Assembly (NCBI GenBank): GCA_020636105.1
Contig: JACJYL010000001.1
Location: forward strand, 806,001-870,000
Reading direction: 5' to 3'
Origin: Lewinellaceae bacterium
GTDB taxonomy: Bacteria; Bacteroidota; Bacteroidia; Chitinophagales; Saprospiraceae
DNA length: 64,000 nucleotides
Program-made: the position numbers and the translations under genes
The notes under the pieces: model-generated
Databases searched by the model: none
Seen by the model: the letters and a program-made list of their open reading frames with translations, nothing else
Told to the model about the DNA's origin: nothing
Shown: positions 9,511-18,109 of the stretch, piece by piece
Layout of the letters: every line of letters starts with the position of its first letter
Position numbering within the stretch: the stretch's first letter is position 1

Positions 9511-10589
9511 GCGGCATCGAGGTAAAATTTAACGCCCCAGTTGAGCCATTTGGCTCTCTGGTATTTACCCCAAAACGGATCAGAACCGGGAAACCCTCCC
9601 TTAATGCCTTTAATGGGAATTTGAGATTGAGCCCGTTGAGCGCGGACAAAAAGATTTTGAGCCCATTTTTGATAAAGCTCTTTGCCGGTTCTTTGAAAAA
9701 GTTTGTTGAAAATGATTACCAGTTGAAAATGCCCGGGCACACAAATATAGGAATAGTCTCCTTTCCAGTTTTCATCATAACTACCTGCCAAGCGCCCGTT
9801 TTCTTCGAGCAATTCAATTAATTTTCCGGCGATTTTTTCTGCCAGAGCTATATATTTTTCATTTATTAAAAGTATGCCACTTTCAAAAAAGCCCCGAATA
9901 GTGTAAGCAATGGTATGCGAAAAAGCCGGTTCACCGGGAGCAAAGCTCCAATTTTTAACGTTCAGTTCAGGGGTTATTTGCTGAGCATAATACTCGAGAG
10001 CATTTTCCATTTTCGGGCGGAGATACTGGAGCTCCAAAATTCCGTCGGCCAATAACAAAGCCCATACCACACGTGTATAATAGGAAGGCAGATATCCTTT
10101 TATATAGCTATCCTGTCTCCAACTGCCGTCCGTTTCCAGGATATCCAGTAAACGATCCACTGCAAGTCGTAAGGCTTCATGATAATGGTCACAATTCATC
10201 TTTAGAATCGCCGCCGTCAGGCCCAGTACAATTTGCCCGGTGTCAAACACATTCGGGGGCAACTTCCCTCCCACTCCACCAGGAAAATGACCGTCTTTCA
10301 ACTGAATAGAACAAAGCCAATCCGCACATGAAAGCGCATATCCGGTCATTTGGGGATTGCCTGTTTTTTCGGCAATATCCAGCAACGTCGGAATAAGATA
10401 GCCCGTTGTTTCGGGGTACGCAGGTGCCCAGCCGTTGAAAGGTTGATAGAAGGCTGCTGATCCTTTGCCACTACAGACCTCAATACTTTGAACCAGCCAG
10501 TTTTGAGCTGCAGCAACCTGCCTTGGGGAAACTACATTGTCCATGCTCAATAGGCTTTGTTGAATAAAATGCTCAATATGGCCAGCCAC
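9498..10589 (-). CDS. alpha/alpha-toroid protein of unknown function (prenyltransferase/squalene-cyclase-like repeats)
   Basis: 363 residues, no signal peptide or membrane segment. It shows regularly spaced helical repeats with aromatic and glycine turns, such as YPETTGYLIPTLLDIAEKTG, QLKDGHFPGGVGG and DILETDGSWRQ, resembling the barrel of terpene cyclases, some glycosidases and epimerases. I do not recognise a catalytic residue set. Its 5' end overlaps the upstream FemAB-like gene by 43 bp, so the two are probably translationally coupled. It may process or modify a polysaccharide or lipid-linked precursor, which is inference from the neighbours. Its 3' end overlaps the convergent GT-C gene. 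Confidence 0.75.
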   Translation of the reverse strand: MAGHIEHFIQQSLLSMDNVVSPRQVAAAQNWLVQSIEVCSGKGSAAFYQPFNGWAPAYPETTGYLIPTLLDIAEKTGNPQMTGYALSCADWLCSIQLKDGHFPGGVGGKLPPNVFDTGQIVLGLTAAILKMNCDHYHEALRLAVDRLLDILETDGSWRQDSYIKGYLPSYYTRVVWALLLADGILELQYLRPKMENALEYYAQQITPELNVKNWSFAPGEPAFSHTIAYTIRGFFESGILLINEKYIALAEKIAGKLIELLEENGRLAGSYDENWKGDYSYICVPGHFQLVIIFNKLFQRTGKELYQKWAQNLFVRAQRAQSQIPIKGIKGGFPGSDPFWGKYQRAKWLNWGVKFYLDAAYSF

Positions 10590-11509
10590 TTATTACTTGT
10601 TTTTGAAATACAATAATAGGGAACACGCTCCCCTCCAAAGGATCGGAGTGACGATTCGATCCCCGGTAAAATACTGCCGCAAAAATCGACGTTTAAATTC
10701 CACTCCGCGGCATCCTGGATGGCCTGCCAATACAAGAGGTACAAAGCTCCGCTTTTTTTCAAAACCGGATCAATACCGGTCAACAAGATATAAGCCGTTG
10801 AATGATCCATAACGAGGTAAAGCCCTGCATGGACCGCCCCACTATCGTTATCTTTGGCGAGGTAGATATGTCGGGCTTCTTTTTTCGTCAAAGTGGCATC
10901 CAATCTTTTAAGCAGCTCAAAATCAAAAGAAGGTTTTACCCCTTTCCTTTCGAAGGAAGATTGATTGATTTTATAAAAATCATCCAGGCTTCCCGCTTTT
11001 TCCACTTTCACCTGCTGTGTTGCCTTTCGAATTTCTGTCCGCACGGAATATTTAAAATCCTGGAAAACCTGCTCCTGGTTTACAGGTCGATGGATACGGT
11101 AAGTAAAGTAAGGAGTTGCCTTATAACCTTCCCACATGAAAGGCAGACTATTTTTAAGGGAAGGGAAATAAGTTTGGTAAAATAGGGCTGTCCGGGGCAA
11201 TTGAGCCACCAGGTCAGACAATATGGAAGTTTCTATATTGTATCGGCTCACCCTTTTGAGTTTGTCTTCTTCTGGAAAACGCATCCACGGCCCCATGTAA
11301 TCCGTTAGGGGTGGCATAGTAATGCGCTTCATTCCAAAACTGCTTTTAAAGTAATAAGGGAGTATTCCTGCTATTTCCCCTTCCTTATCAAAAGACAGGC
11401 AGAGCTCCCAATTTGCGGGGCCGCACACCGCATCCAACCACCAGGGCTGCATCTGCAATGGCAGATTCACCTGTTCACAAAAAAGAATGTATTGTTCTTT
11501 ATGATCCAC
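10547..11509 (-). CDS. FemAB/GNAT-like N-acyltransferase
   Basis: 320 residues. The N-terminal segment FCEQVNLPLQMQPWWLDAV and the central RTEIRKATQQ with YLVMDHSTAYILLTGID are typical of FemAB-like Acetyltransf_6 proteins, which place an acyl or aminoacyl group on an amine, in peptidoglycan bridges or in sugars. The start is GTG at 11509: an in-frame TAA lies upstream, and the family's N-terminal block begins here, so an internal ATG (residue 20) would cut it. It is divergent from the membrane-protein gene at 11548 and overlaps the downstream toroid gene. The acceptor is unknown; an amino-sugar of the nearby polysaccharide is a reasonable guess. Confidence 0.8.
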   Translation of the reverse strand: MDHKEQYILFCEQVNLPLQMQPWWLDAVCGPANWELCLSFDKEGEIAGILPYYFKSSFGMKRITMPPLTDYMGPWMRFPEEDKLKRVSRYNIETSILSDLVAQLPRTALFYQTYFPSLKNSLPFMWEGYKATPYFTYRIHRPVNQEQVFQDFKYSVRTEIRKATQQVKVEKAGSLDDFYKINQSSFERKGVKPSFDFELLKRLDATLTKKEARHIYLAKDNDSGAVHAGLYLVMDHSTAYILLTGIDPVLKKSGALYLLYWQAIQDAAEWNLNVDFCGSILPGIESSLRSFGGERVPYYCISKTSNKWLAILSILFNKAY

Positions 11510-11515
11510 AAAACG

Positions 11516-11523
11516 TATCTTTG
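11516..11523 (+). promoter_or_regulatory. TAnnTTTG -7 box for the GT-C-like gene at 11548
   Basis: TATCTTTG lies 24 bp before the ATG at 11548 in the 38-bp divergent gap. This supports 11548 over earlier in-frame codons that would sit inside the promoter and the divergent gene. Confidence 0.45.
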
Positions 11524-11547
11524 ACCCGGTTTAATTGCAAAAATTCA

Positions 11548-13260
11548 ATGCTGATATTATTACTCAACTGGCTTTTTATCTTTATCACTACCTACGCAAT
11601 TGGCTATGGTGGGTTACAATTGCTAAACAAGGTTTTCAGTCTCGATGGGAATTTACGTTTGCATCCAGCCCTGATGTCCCTGTCAGGATTGGCCATGATC
11701 ACCACTGCCGCAAATTATGTTTCCCTTTTTTCCCGCATAAGCCTGGCCTTCCTGATCGGCCTTTCCCTTTTGAGCATGCTCAGTCTTTTGCTAAATTGGA
11801 AAAACATCAAAAATTCCTTCTCTGGGATAAAATTAAAAAATATTCATCCGCTCACAGTATTTTTTGGCGTGGCATTTTTGATCATCGCATTTATTAAATC
11901 TTCCGGGCCGACTGAAATATGGGATGAAGGCCAATACTTTCTACCCCTTATCAGGTGGATAGAAACTTACCCGGCCATTCCGGGAACAGCCCTTTTTCAC
12001 GATCGGATGGGGTACAATTCCGCCTTTCACATGAGCAGCGCCGTTTACAGTTTTGCTTTTTGGTTTAAAGGCGGGCTTTACGATCTGAACTCCTTTTTAT
12101 TTATCCTGATAAACTTCTATTTTTTATCCGGCATCAATCGCATACTGAAAAAAAACTTTAATTATCCTTTGCATGATTACCTTATGCTTTTCGCCTGCAT
12201 TGCCCTGTATCGTCAATTGCTGACCAGTATGGATTCTGATTACCCTCATGTTTTTATAGGGTTGGTTTTATTGCTTTTGTTCATTGAAAAATCGGATGAT
12301 TACAGTTTGAAAAAATGGGATATCCGTGCCGTTATTATCCTCCTGCTTTCCTTTTACCTCGTTACGGTAAAATTTCTGGCGGTTTATTTTTTCCTGTTCC
12401 TGGGCGTAATGTTATACTTCCAGCTGAGACAAAGGAAGTTAAAAACAATTGGGGCAGCGGTTATTACAGGTTTTTTATTCATTTTGCCCTGGCTGGTAAG
12501 AAATGTAATCCTGACGGGCTACCTGGTTTATCCTGTTTACCAATTTGATTTCTTCAATGTTGATTGGAAGATCCCTCTGGAAATGGCAAGAAACAATTTC
12601 CTATATGTGGGCGAGCATGCAAAAACCCTGGTGGAGCGGCATACTCTATACTACGATGGGGCTACGAACGTACCCGTTTCCGTTTGGCTGCCCGAGTGGT
12701 GGAATCATCATGCCACGATCAACATCAGCGCCGTAATTACGGCTATAGTCTTTCCCCCTACCATAATTGTGTTACTGATCCTTTTAGCCACAAAATTCAA
12801 AATAATGGCGCGGGAAAACATTGGACATATCGTGGCTATTGTGATCACCATGATATTTCTGATTTTTTGGTTTTTTCAATATCCAAACGTGCGTTTTGGC
12901 TGGGCCTGGATACTCTTTGCAATCGTTTTTACGCTGGTAAAGACCAATGAGCAATTGTTACGTATCCCCTGGAAAATGATCAGGATCGTTACAATGATCC
13001 TTTTTTCGCTGAGTCTTTTCCGCGGCACCTGGAAAAGCGTAAAAGAAGCCGACCATGTGATGGAATTCCTGGTTTCTCCCCATGAGGTGACCCAATTAAC
13101 GAATTATACTACAAAACAAATTGGCCCTTATGAAGTCAGCATGGCTTTGGATATGCACTGCTGGGGGCAAACGCCGCCATGTATGCCTTCGTATTATGAT
13201 CCCTTAAAGATTGTTCCTCGCGGAAAAGATATCAAAGCAGGATTTAAACTAGAAAAATAG
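11548..13260 (+). CDS. LIC_10190-like GT-C multi-pass membrane protein
   Basis: 570 residues from ATG 11548. An earlier in-frame codon at 11413 would overlap the divergent acyltransferase gene by about 100 bp and add a polar tail unlike a membrane protein start. There are about ten or more hydrophobic segments. The motif GPTEIWDEGQYFLPLIRWIE, followed by a stretch rich in aromatic residues and HDRMGYNSAFHMS, matches the LIC_10190 family of membrane proteins found in polysaccharide loci. A lipid-linked-sugar glycosyltransferase or polymerase-like role is likely but unproven. The next gene starts 5 bp later on the same strand, so the two are co-transcribed. Confidence 0.75.
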   Translation: MLILLLNWLFIFITTYAIGYGGLQLLNKVFSLDGNLRLHPALMSLSGLAMITTAANYVSLFSRISLAFLIGLSLLSMLSLLLNWKNIKNSFSGIKLKNIHPLTVFFGVAFLIIAFIKSSGPTEIWDEGQYFLPLIRWIETYPAIPGTALFHDRMGYNSAFHMSSAVYSFAFWFKGGLYDLNSFLFILINFYFLSGINRILKKNFNYPLHDYLMLFACIALYRQLLTSMDSDYPHVFIGLVLLLLFIEKSDDYSLKKWDIRAVIILLLSFYLVTVKFLAVYFFLFLGVMLYFQLRQRKLKTIGAAVITGFLFILPWLVRNVILTGYLVYPVYQFDFFNVDWKIPLEMARNNFLYVGEHAKTLVERHTLYYDGATNVPVSVWLPEWWNHHATINISAVITAIVFPPTIIVLLILLATKFKIMARENIGHIVAIVITMIFLIFWFFQYPNVRFGWAWILFAIVFTLVKTNEQLLRIPWKMIRIVTMILFSLSLFRGTWKSVKEADHVMEFLVSPHEVTQLTNYTTKQIGPYEVSMALDMHCWGQTPPCMPSYYDPLKIVPRGKDIKAGFKLEK

Positions 13261-13265
13261 CACAG

Positions 13266-14573
13266 ATGCGTATCCTCATCCTGAATGTTCAGTATTATCC
13301 GGTGGTCAATCCCAACGTTTATCGATGGGGAGCCATTGCCGAGTATTGGGTGGAACAGGGTCATGAAGTTCATATTGTTTGCAGCAAGCGCACCGGGTTA
13401 CCCAAATCATCCATCATTAATAAGGTTCATGTACATCGCACCGGTCACAGCACTTTACTGGATTTTACCTTAAATCTTTTCAGGATAATAAACAGGCGGG
13501 GAATTTCAGACTTAACCCCTAAGAAAGGCTCCGGATTTTTAAGAAATTTTCTGGAAAGAATAATTGACGGTACCTGGAGAAAATTATACTGGCCTGATGG
13601 CAGTTGCCCATGGTATTTTCCAGCTAAAAAAAAGGCGATTGCTTTACATCGGGTACATAATTTTGACGGGATCATCACGGTAGGCCTGCCCTTTACCGCT
13701 CACCTGGTGGGCCTGGCTTTCAAAAAGCGTTTCCCACTTGTTCACTGGCACATGGATATTGAAGATCCTTTCTGCTTTTCAAAGGAGTTCTTTGTGAATA
13801 ATTTCAGGCTTTACGACAAGCTCAATCACCAGGTCGAACGAAAAGCATTTCAAAAAGCAGACACCATTTCCCTAACTGTCCAATCGGCCAGGGAACAATA
13901 TGAAGCTTTATTCCCTGAATCGAAGGACAAAATTTCGATCATCCCTCCCCTCTTCAACCTGCCTGAAGCCACCGAAAAAACGGAATGGTTTGACCAGGAC
14001 AAAATCCACCTTGCCTATTTCGGATCCTTTTATGAAAACGTTAGGTCACCTTTGAGTTTATTATTGATTATCAAGCAATTAGTTCAAAAAAACTCAACCA
14101 TATTCTCAACCTTTCATTTTCATATTTTTGGAGAAATTGATCCAAAGACCAAAATGGTCTTTGAGGGATATCCTGAATTGTCCTCTTTGCTCACTTTTCA
14201 TGGATTGATCGATCGCTCCAAAGTTGGATCGGCAATGAAGCAGGCGGATTTTTTGATCAACATAGGTAATACTACTCCTTATCACCTGCCCAGCAAAAGT
14301 GTGGATTACCTGATGAGCGGAAAGCCGATCATCAATATTTGTCAAAATCAAAACGACACTTTCAAATTTTTTTTAAAAGACTATCCATTGATCGTTAATA
14401 TTGAAGGATGGAAAGAGGATTACGAAACGGCCTCCAACACTATGTTTGATTTCATCCGAAAAAATAAAGGCAGGAAGGTTGAGGCTGGTTTTTTAAATGA
14501 GTGCATCGTTCCGCACAAAACCGAGTCCATAGCTCAAAACTATTTCAACTTAATCGCTAAGGAACGTGGCTAA
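13266..14573 (+). CDS. GT4-like glycosyltransferase
   Basis: 435 residues in a GT-B arrangement. The N-terminal domain opens with RILILNVQYYPVVNPNVYRW and a GHEVHIVCSKR strand. The C-terminal nucleotide-sugar domain contains IHLAYFGSFYENVRSPLSLL and LPSKSVDYLMSGKPIINI. The strict EX7E motif of many GT4 enzymes is not seen, so the donor and even retaining chemistry are uncertain. It follows the membrane-protein gene by 5 bp. Its last 24 bp overlap the convergent glycosyltransferase gene at 14550. Confidence 0.8.
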   Translation: MRILILNVQYYPVVNPNVYRWGAIAEYWVEQGHEVHIVCSKRTGLPKSSIINKVHVHRTGHSTLLDFTLNLFRIINRRGISDLTPKKGSGFLRNFLERIIDGTWRKLYWPDGSCPWYFPAKKKAIALHRVHNFDGIITVGLPFTAHLVGLAFKKRFPLVHWHMDIEDPFCFSKEFFVNNFRLYDKLNHQVERKAFQKADTISLTVQSAREQYEALFPESKDKISIIPPLFNLPEATEKTEWFDQDKIHLAYFGSFYENVRSPLSLLLIIKQLVQKNSTIFSTFHFHIFGEIDPKTKMVFEGYPELSSLLTFHGLIDRSKVGSAMKQADFLINIGNTTPYHLPSKSVDYLMSGKPIINICQNQNDTFKFFLKDYPLIVNIEGWKEDYETASNTMFDFIRKNKGRKVEAGFLNECIVPHKTESIAQNYFNLIAKERG

Positions 14574-15617
14574 TCGCCCTGTATATTCTCCTTCTCCGCT
14601 GCGTGCCCGCGCCAACAAATTTTGGTGAATATTTCTATACCTTTCCGGATCATTGATAAGATCCAGTATAGCCTTTTTTAGGGCAAAGGCTTCGGGGGCG
14701 ATAAAAACAGCTTGTTCAGGGGTCAGTTGTTCCGGCAATCCACCGACATTGGTACAGATCATTGGGATGGCCGCACCAATCCCTAAAGTAACAATACCTG
14801 ACTGTGAAGCTTCCCTATAAGGCAATACGAGAATATCATGGCTGTTTAACAAATCATCAATTTCCGTATCCTCCAACCAACGGCCGACCCAGTTTACCGA
14901 AACCTCACCCATTTTGTCAGGCTTAAAACCGGAATAATTTCGGCCGGCAATGGTAACTTGTCCCAAACGATCGCCGGGAAATCCGTTTAAAGCTTCAAGC
15001 AACAAGTCAACGCCCTTATACTCCACAATCCTTCCCAGAAACAACAAAGAAGGCCTTTCCGGTAAATACCTGTCTTTGATCACCGGGGAACCGATCCTCA
15101 ACAGTGGATGAGGAATAATGCATGTTTTAGCGGTAAAGCCTATTTTTTCCCTGGTCAATTCCTGCACATACCTGGACAGGAAAACCAGTTTATCCGCATT
15201 TCGGATGCAAAAATTTAACATTTTTTGATCCCAGTTATGTTGTTCCCCTTGATGAAGCACTCCATCGTGCACGGTAAAAACCACTTCAAGTCCCCAAATT
15301 TTGCACCATAACAACAACACGGGATTCCAATGATGAAATACAGGAAAATAGGCCCCCCGGAATCCTTTGGTCTTCACCAGTTTCATCACTTTGATACACA
15401 ACCAGGGCAAGTTCAGAAGAGAGTTAAATACAAATTCAAGACTATTGCGATAAGTTCTGATCTTGTGATTATCTTTGGGCAGCACTTCGGGGGAATACCT
15501 GGACACAAATATGGATTTTTCAAAACCATGCAGTGCATTGACCATGTTTGTGGCATATGGAATGCACCCCGTTCGGCTTAACATAAAAACCAGTATTTTG
15601 GGTTTTTGATCGGGCAT
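14550..15617 (-). CDS. GT4 glycosyltransferase
   Basis: 355 residues. The C-terminal donor domain shows SLLFLGRIVEYKGVDLLLEA and the loop YREASQSGIVTLGIGAAIPM, a common GT4 variant in which the second Glu of EX7E is replaced. The protein starts at ATG 15617. It is a lone minus-strand gene between plus-strand genes: 24 bp overlap with the convergent neighbour at its 3' end and 23 bp to the divergent 2-epimerase gene at its 5' end. Expected to add one sugar to a lipid-linked oligosaccharide in the cytoplasm; the donor is unknown. Confidence 0.87.
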   Translation of the reverse strand: MPDQKPKILVFMLSRTGCIPYATNMVNALHGFEKSIFVSRYSPEVLPKDNHKIRTYRNSLEFVFNSLLNLPWLCIKVMKLVKTKGFRGAYFPVFHHWNPVLLLWCKIWGLEVVFTVHDGVLHQGEQHNWDQKMLNFCIRNADKLVFLSRYVQELTREKIGFTAKTCIIPHPLLRIGSPVIKDRYLPERPSLLFLGRIVEYKGVDLLLEALNGFPGDRLGQVTIAGRNYSGFKPDKMGEVSVNWVGRWLEDTEIDDLLNSHDILVLPYREASQSGIVTLGIGAAIPMICTNVGGLPEQLTPEQAVFIAPEAFALKKAILDLINDPERYRNIHQNLLARARSGEGEYTGRLATFLSD

Positions 15618-15640
15618 TATTTACTGAATTAAGTTCAATC

Positions 15641-16750
15641 TTGAAAAAAATATTAATTCTTATCGGTACGCGACCCGAAGCTATTAAATTAGCTCCACTA
15701 ATAAAAGCATTTAAGGCGAAAAAGGAGTCGTTTCAAATCCGGGTATGCACATCCGGGCAGCATATTGAAATGGTAACCCAGGTTTTATCCTTTTTTGAAA
15801 TAAAAGAAGATAGCCGGCTGGAAACCATGAAGGAAGGACAAAGCCTTACGGCTTTAAGCACCTTCCTGCTGAGTGAAATTGAAACAGAATTAATTCATTT
15901 CAATCCTGATTTGGTAGTGGTCCAGGGAGATACCCACACAGCCCTTGCAGGGGCAATGGCCGGGTTTTATCATGGTGCCAAAATCTGCCATGTTGAAGCC
16001 GGGCTGAGGACTTTCCAAAACAGGGATCCCTTCCCGGAAGAAATGAACAGGAGGCTCATCAGTCAATTGGCCGACTGGCATTTTGCGCCAACCACCCGGG
16101 CGAGGGCAAATTTATTGCATGAAGGCATCCCTGAAAAAAAAATCGTGCTGACGGGAAATACCATCATTGATGCCCTGAACAAAGGGATGCATAAAATCGA
16201 GAAGAAGCAATATCCATCGGTTGAAAAGGTCAAAAAAATATTATCTCATTCCACCCGGCCATTTATTCTTGCAACAGTTCACCGGAGGGAAAATCAAGGT
16301 GAAAAACTTGTCAAAATTTGCCAGGCTTTCCGGGAGGTGGCAGAAACATTTGGCGTAAGCCTCATTATACCTGTTCATCCCAACCCTGAAATTGCCGGGC
16401 CATTAAGAGCCATCCTGGGAACAACACCCAATATCATCCTAATTGATCCGGTTCCTTACCCTGGATTCTTATGGCTCATGAAAAATTGCATGCTGATCTT
16501 AACAGATAGCGGTGGGATACAGGAAGAGGCAACAGCTATTGGAAAAAATGTGATATTGCTCCGGGAAACGTCAGAAAGAAACGAAGCCATTGAAAGCGGG
16601 TTTGTTTTTAAGGCGGGAACCGATGTAGAAAAGATCGTTCGGCTGACGGGAACACTTCTGGAGAAACAGAGTGTTCCGGGGATAAAAAATATATTTGGAT
16701 CAGGGGATGCGGCGATACAAATCGTAACTTTTCTAAAAAAGCAACTTTAG
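15641..16750 (+). CDS. wecB: UDP-N-acetylglucosamine 2-epimerase (non-hydrolysing)
   Basis: 369 residues, the normal family length. It begins with LILIGTRPEAIKLAPLI and carries the expected active-site residues: Asp97 in GDTHT, Glu119 in HVEAGLR, Glu133 in FPEEMNRR and His214 in TVHRRE, plus the UDP-binding LTDSGGIQEEA. It interconverts UDP-GlcNAc and UDP-ManNAc, or a related uronate. The start is TTG at 15641; the family N-terminus begins right here and there is no nearby ATG. Its stop overlaps the stop of the convergent GT4 gene. A second, more divergent paralogue lies at 28363. Which one serves the uronate pathway is not clear. Confidence 0.92.
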   Translation: MKKILILIGTRPEAIKLAPLIKAFKAKKESFQIRVCTSGQHIEMVTQVLSFFEIKEDSRLETMKEGQSLTALSTFLLSEIETELIHFNPDLVVVQGDTHTALAGAMAGFYHGAKICHVEAGLRTFQNRDPFPEEMNRRLISQLADWHFAPTTRARANLLHEGIPEKKIVLTGNTIIDALNKGMHKIEKKQYPSVEKVKKILSHSTRPFILATVHRRENQGEKLVKICQAFREVAETFGVSLIIPVHPNPEIAGPLRAILGTTPNIILIDPVPYPGFLWLMKNCMLILTDSGGIQEEATAIGKNVILLRETSERNEAIESGFVFKAGTDVEKIVRLTGTLLEKQSVPGIKNIFGSGDAAIQIVTFLKKQL

Positions 16751-18021
16751 GAATGCTTAGTATTTGTTATTTCCGAGCCCATAAATGTATCCTTTCCTTT
16801 GGAATCTTTTGATCGCTTTCTAATACCTTTTAGGTCAATATATTTACTGAGAACATTCAGGTAATGGCCAATAATGATTTCTTCATCAAATTCGCGGAGC
16901 ACTTTTTTACGGCCTTCCATCCCCATTTTAAACCGGTCAATCCTACTCATTGAAAGGAAGATTTCAATTTTTTTAATAAGATCGTGTTGATTGCGAACTT
17001 CACACAAAAAACCGTTCACCCCGTCGTCCACCACTTCCCGGCATCCTACGAAATCTGTTGTAATGATGGGCACAGCCATGCTGGCACCTTCCAACAACAC
17101 CCGGGGAACGCCTTCCCCAAAATACGAAGGCAATACAAGACAATCCGTTCCTTTCAGGTAGGGCCTGATATCTTCGGTTTCTCCCAGGTATTCCACCACC
17201 CCATCCTTATGCCATTGCTGAACCAGGTTAAACGAAACTGCATCAGGATGTTCAGGAACAATAAAGCCAAGCATGGAAAATTCCACCTTCATCCCTTTAT
17301 TCTTAAAATGTAAGGCTGCCTCGTAAAATTCTTTCACCCCTTTGCTCCATACAATCCGCCCCGCATATAAAAATTTGAGGGATCTTTTTTCAGAAAGATC
17401 TTTATCAAAATCCGGTTGATATTCAATAATATTGACGCCTTCACTCGGCAAAAGGAAAGCTTTCGAACGTGAGACCACTTTCTTTTGCAAAAACAGCCCC
17501 AAATCATCATTATTCAGAAACCAAACTTCCTTGCTCAAAAACGAGGCGATCCGATAAAGAAAGAATAAAACGGATTTTGAAATCCGGGTCCTGCGATCCC
17601 GGATTACTCCCAGGCCCGTTGTAATGGCAATGGAAGGAACGTTAGTGACCCAGGCCGCAAAAGACCCGTAAATGTTTGGTTTTGCCGTATAATGAAACAC
17701 AAAATCAAAGTTATTCTCCCGGTAAATACGGATTAAAGACCTGATAAGATTTAATTCTTTCAGCGGATTTGTACTATAAATGGAAAGCGGAAGATGGGTA
17801 AAAGTAAACCCCTCAGCAATGAGCTTGGAACTGAAATGATCTTTCGGAGCAATCACATGAACCTCAAAACCAATTTCCTTCAACCTCCTCAGCAATCCTA
17901 ACCTGAAATTGTGGGTATACCAGGAGGAATTGGTAACGATGGCAATTTTGGTCGGGAGCTTTTTCTTTTTTCGGTTTTTAGTTATGAACCGCTCCATAAA
18001 ATTTCGGAGTAGTTTTCTCAA
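16747..18021 (-). CDS. GT4 glycosyltransferase (PglA-like group)
   Basis: 424 residues, distal-most gene of the minus-strand polysaccharide locus. The N-terminal domain reads IAIVTNSSWYTHNFRLGLLR and FVFHYTAKPNIYGSFAAW, typical of the PglA/WbpX-like GT4 group. The donor domain has LKFLYAGRIVWSKGVKEFYE and a good EX7E motif (EGVPRVLLE). The C-terminal 20 residues are polar and rich in Lys and Ser. It is separated from manC by 88 bp, with no terminator seen in the gap. Its stop codon overlaps that of wecB on the other strand. Confidence 0.88.
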   Translation of the reverse strand: MRKLLRNFMERFITKNRKKKKLPTKIAIVTNSSWYTHNFRLGLLRRLKEIGFEVHVIAPKDHFSSKLIAEGFTFTHLPLSIYSTNPLKELNLIRSLIRIYRENNFDFVFHYTAKPNIYGSFAAWVTNVPSIAITTGLGVIRDRRTRISKSVLFFLYRIASFLSKEVWFLNNDDLGLFLQKKVVSRSKAFLLPSEGVNIIEYQPDFDKDLSEKRSLKFLYAGRIVWSKGVKEFYEAALHFKNKGMKVEFSMLGFIVPEHPDAVSFNLVQQWHKDGVVEYLGETEDIRPYLKGTDCLVLPSYFGEGVPRVLLEGASMAVPIITTDFVGCREVVDDGVNGFLCEVRNQHDLIKKIEIFLSMSRIDRFKMGMEGRKKVLREFDEEIIIGHYLNVLSKYIDLKGIRKRSKDSKGKDTFMGSEITNTKHS

Positions 18022-18109
18022 GATAAATATGTTTATTGATTAGGATTATGAGTGATTTGATGACAATGATAACAAAGTAATGTCGAAAAACCAATAGTAA
18101 ACATCTTGA

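Noticed and set aside
11413..11547. Upstream in-frame extension of the LIC_10190-like gene
   Set aside because: It overlaps the divergent acyltransferase coding sequence and the TATCTTTG box, and encodes a polar tail unlike the family. ATG 11548 is preferred.
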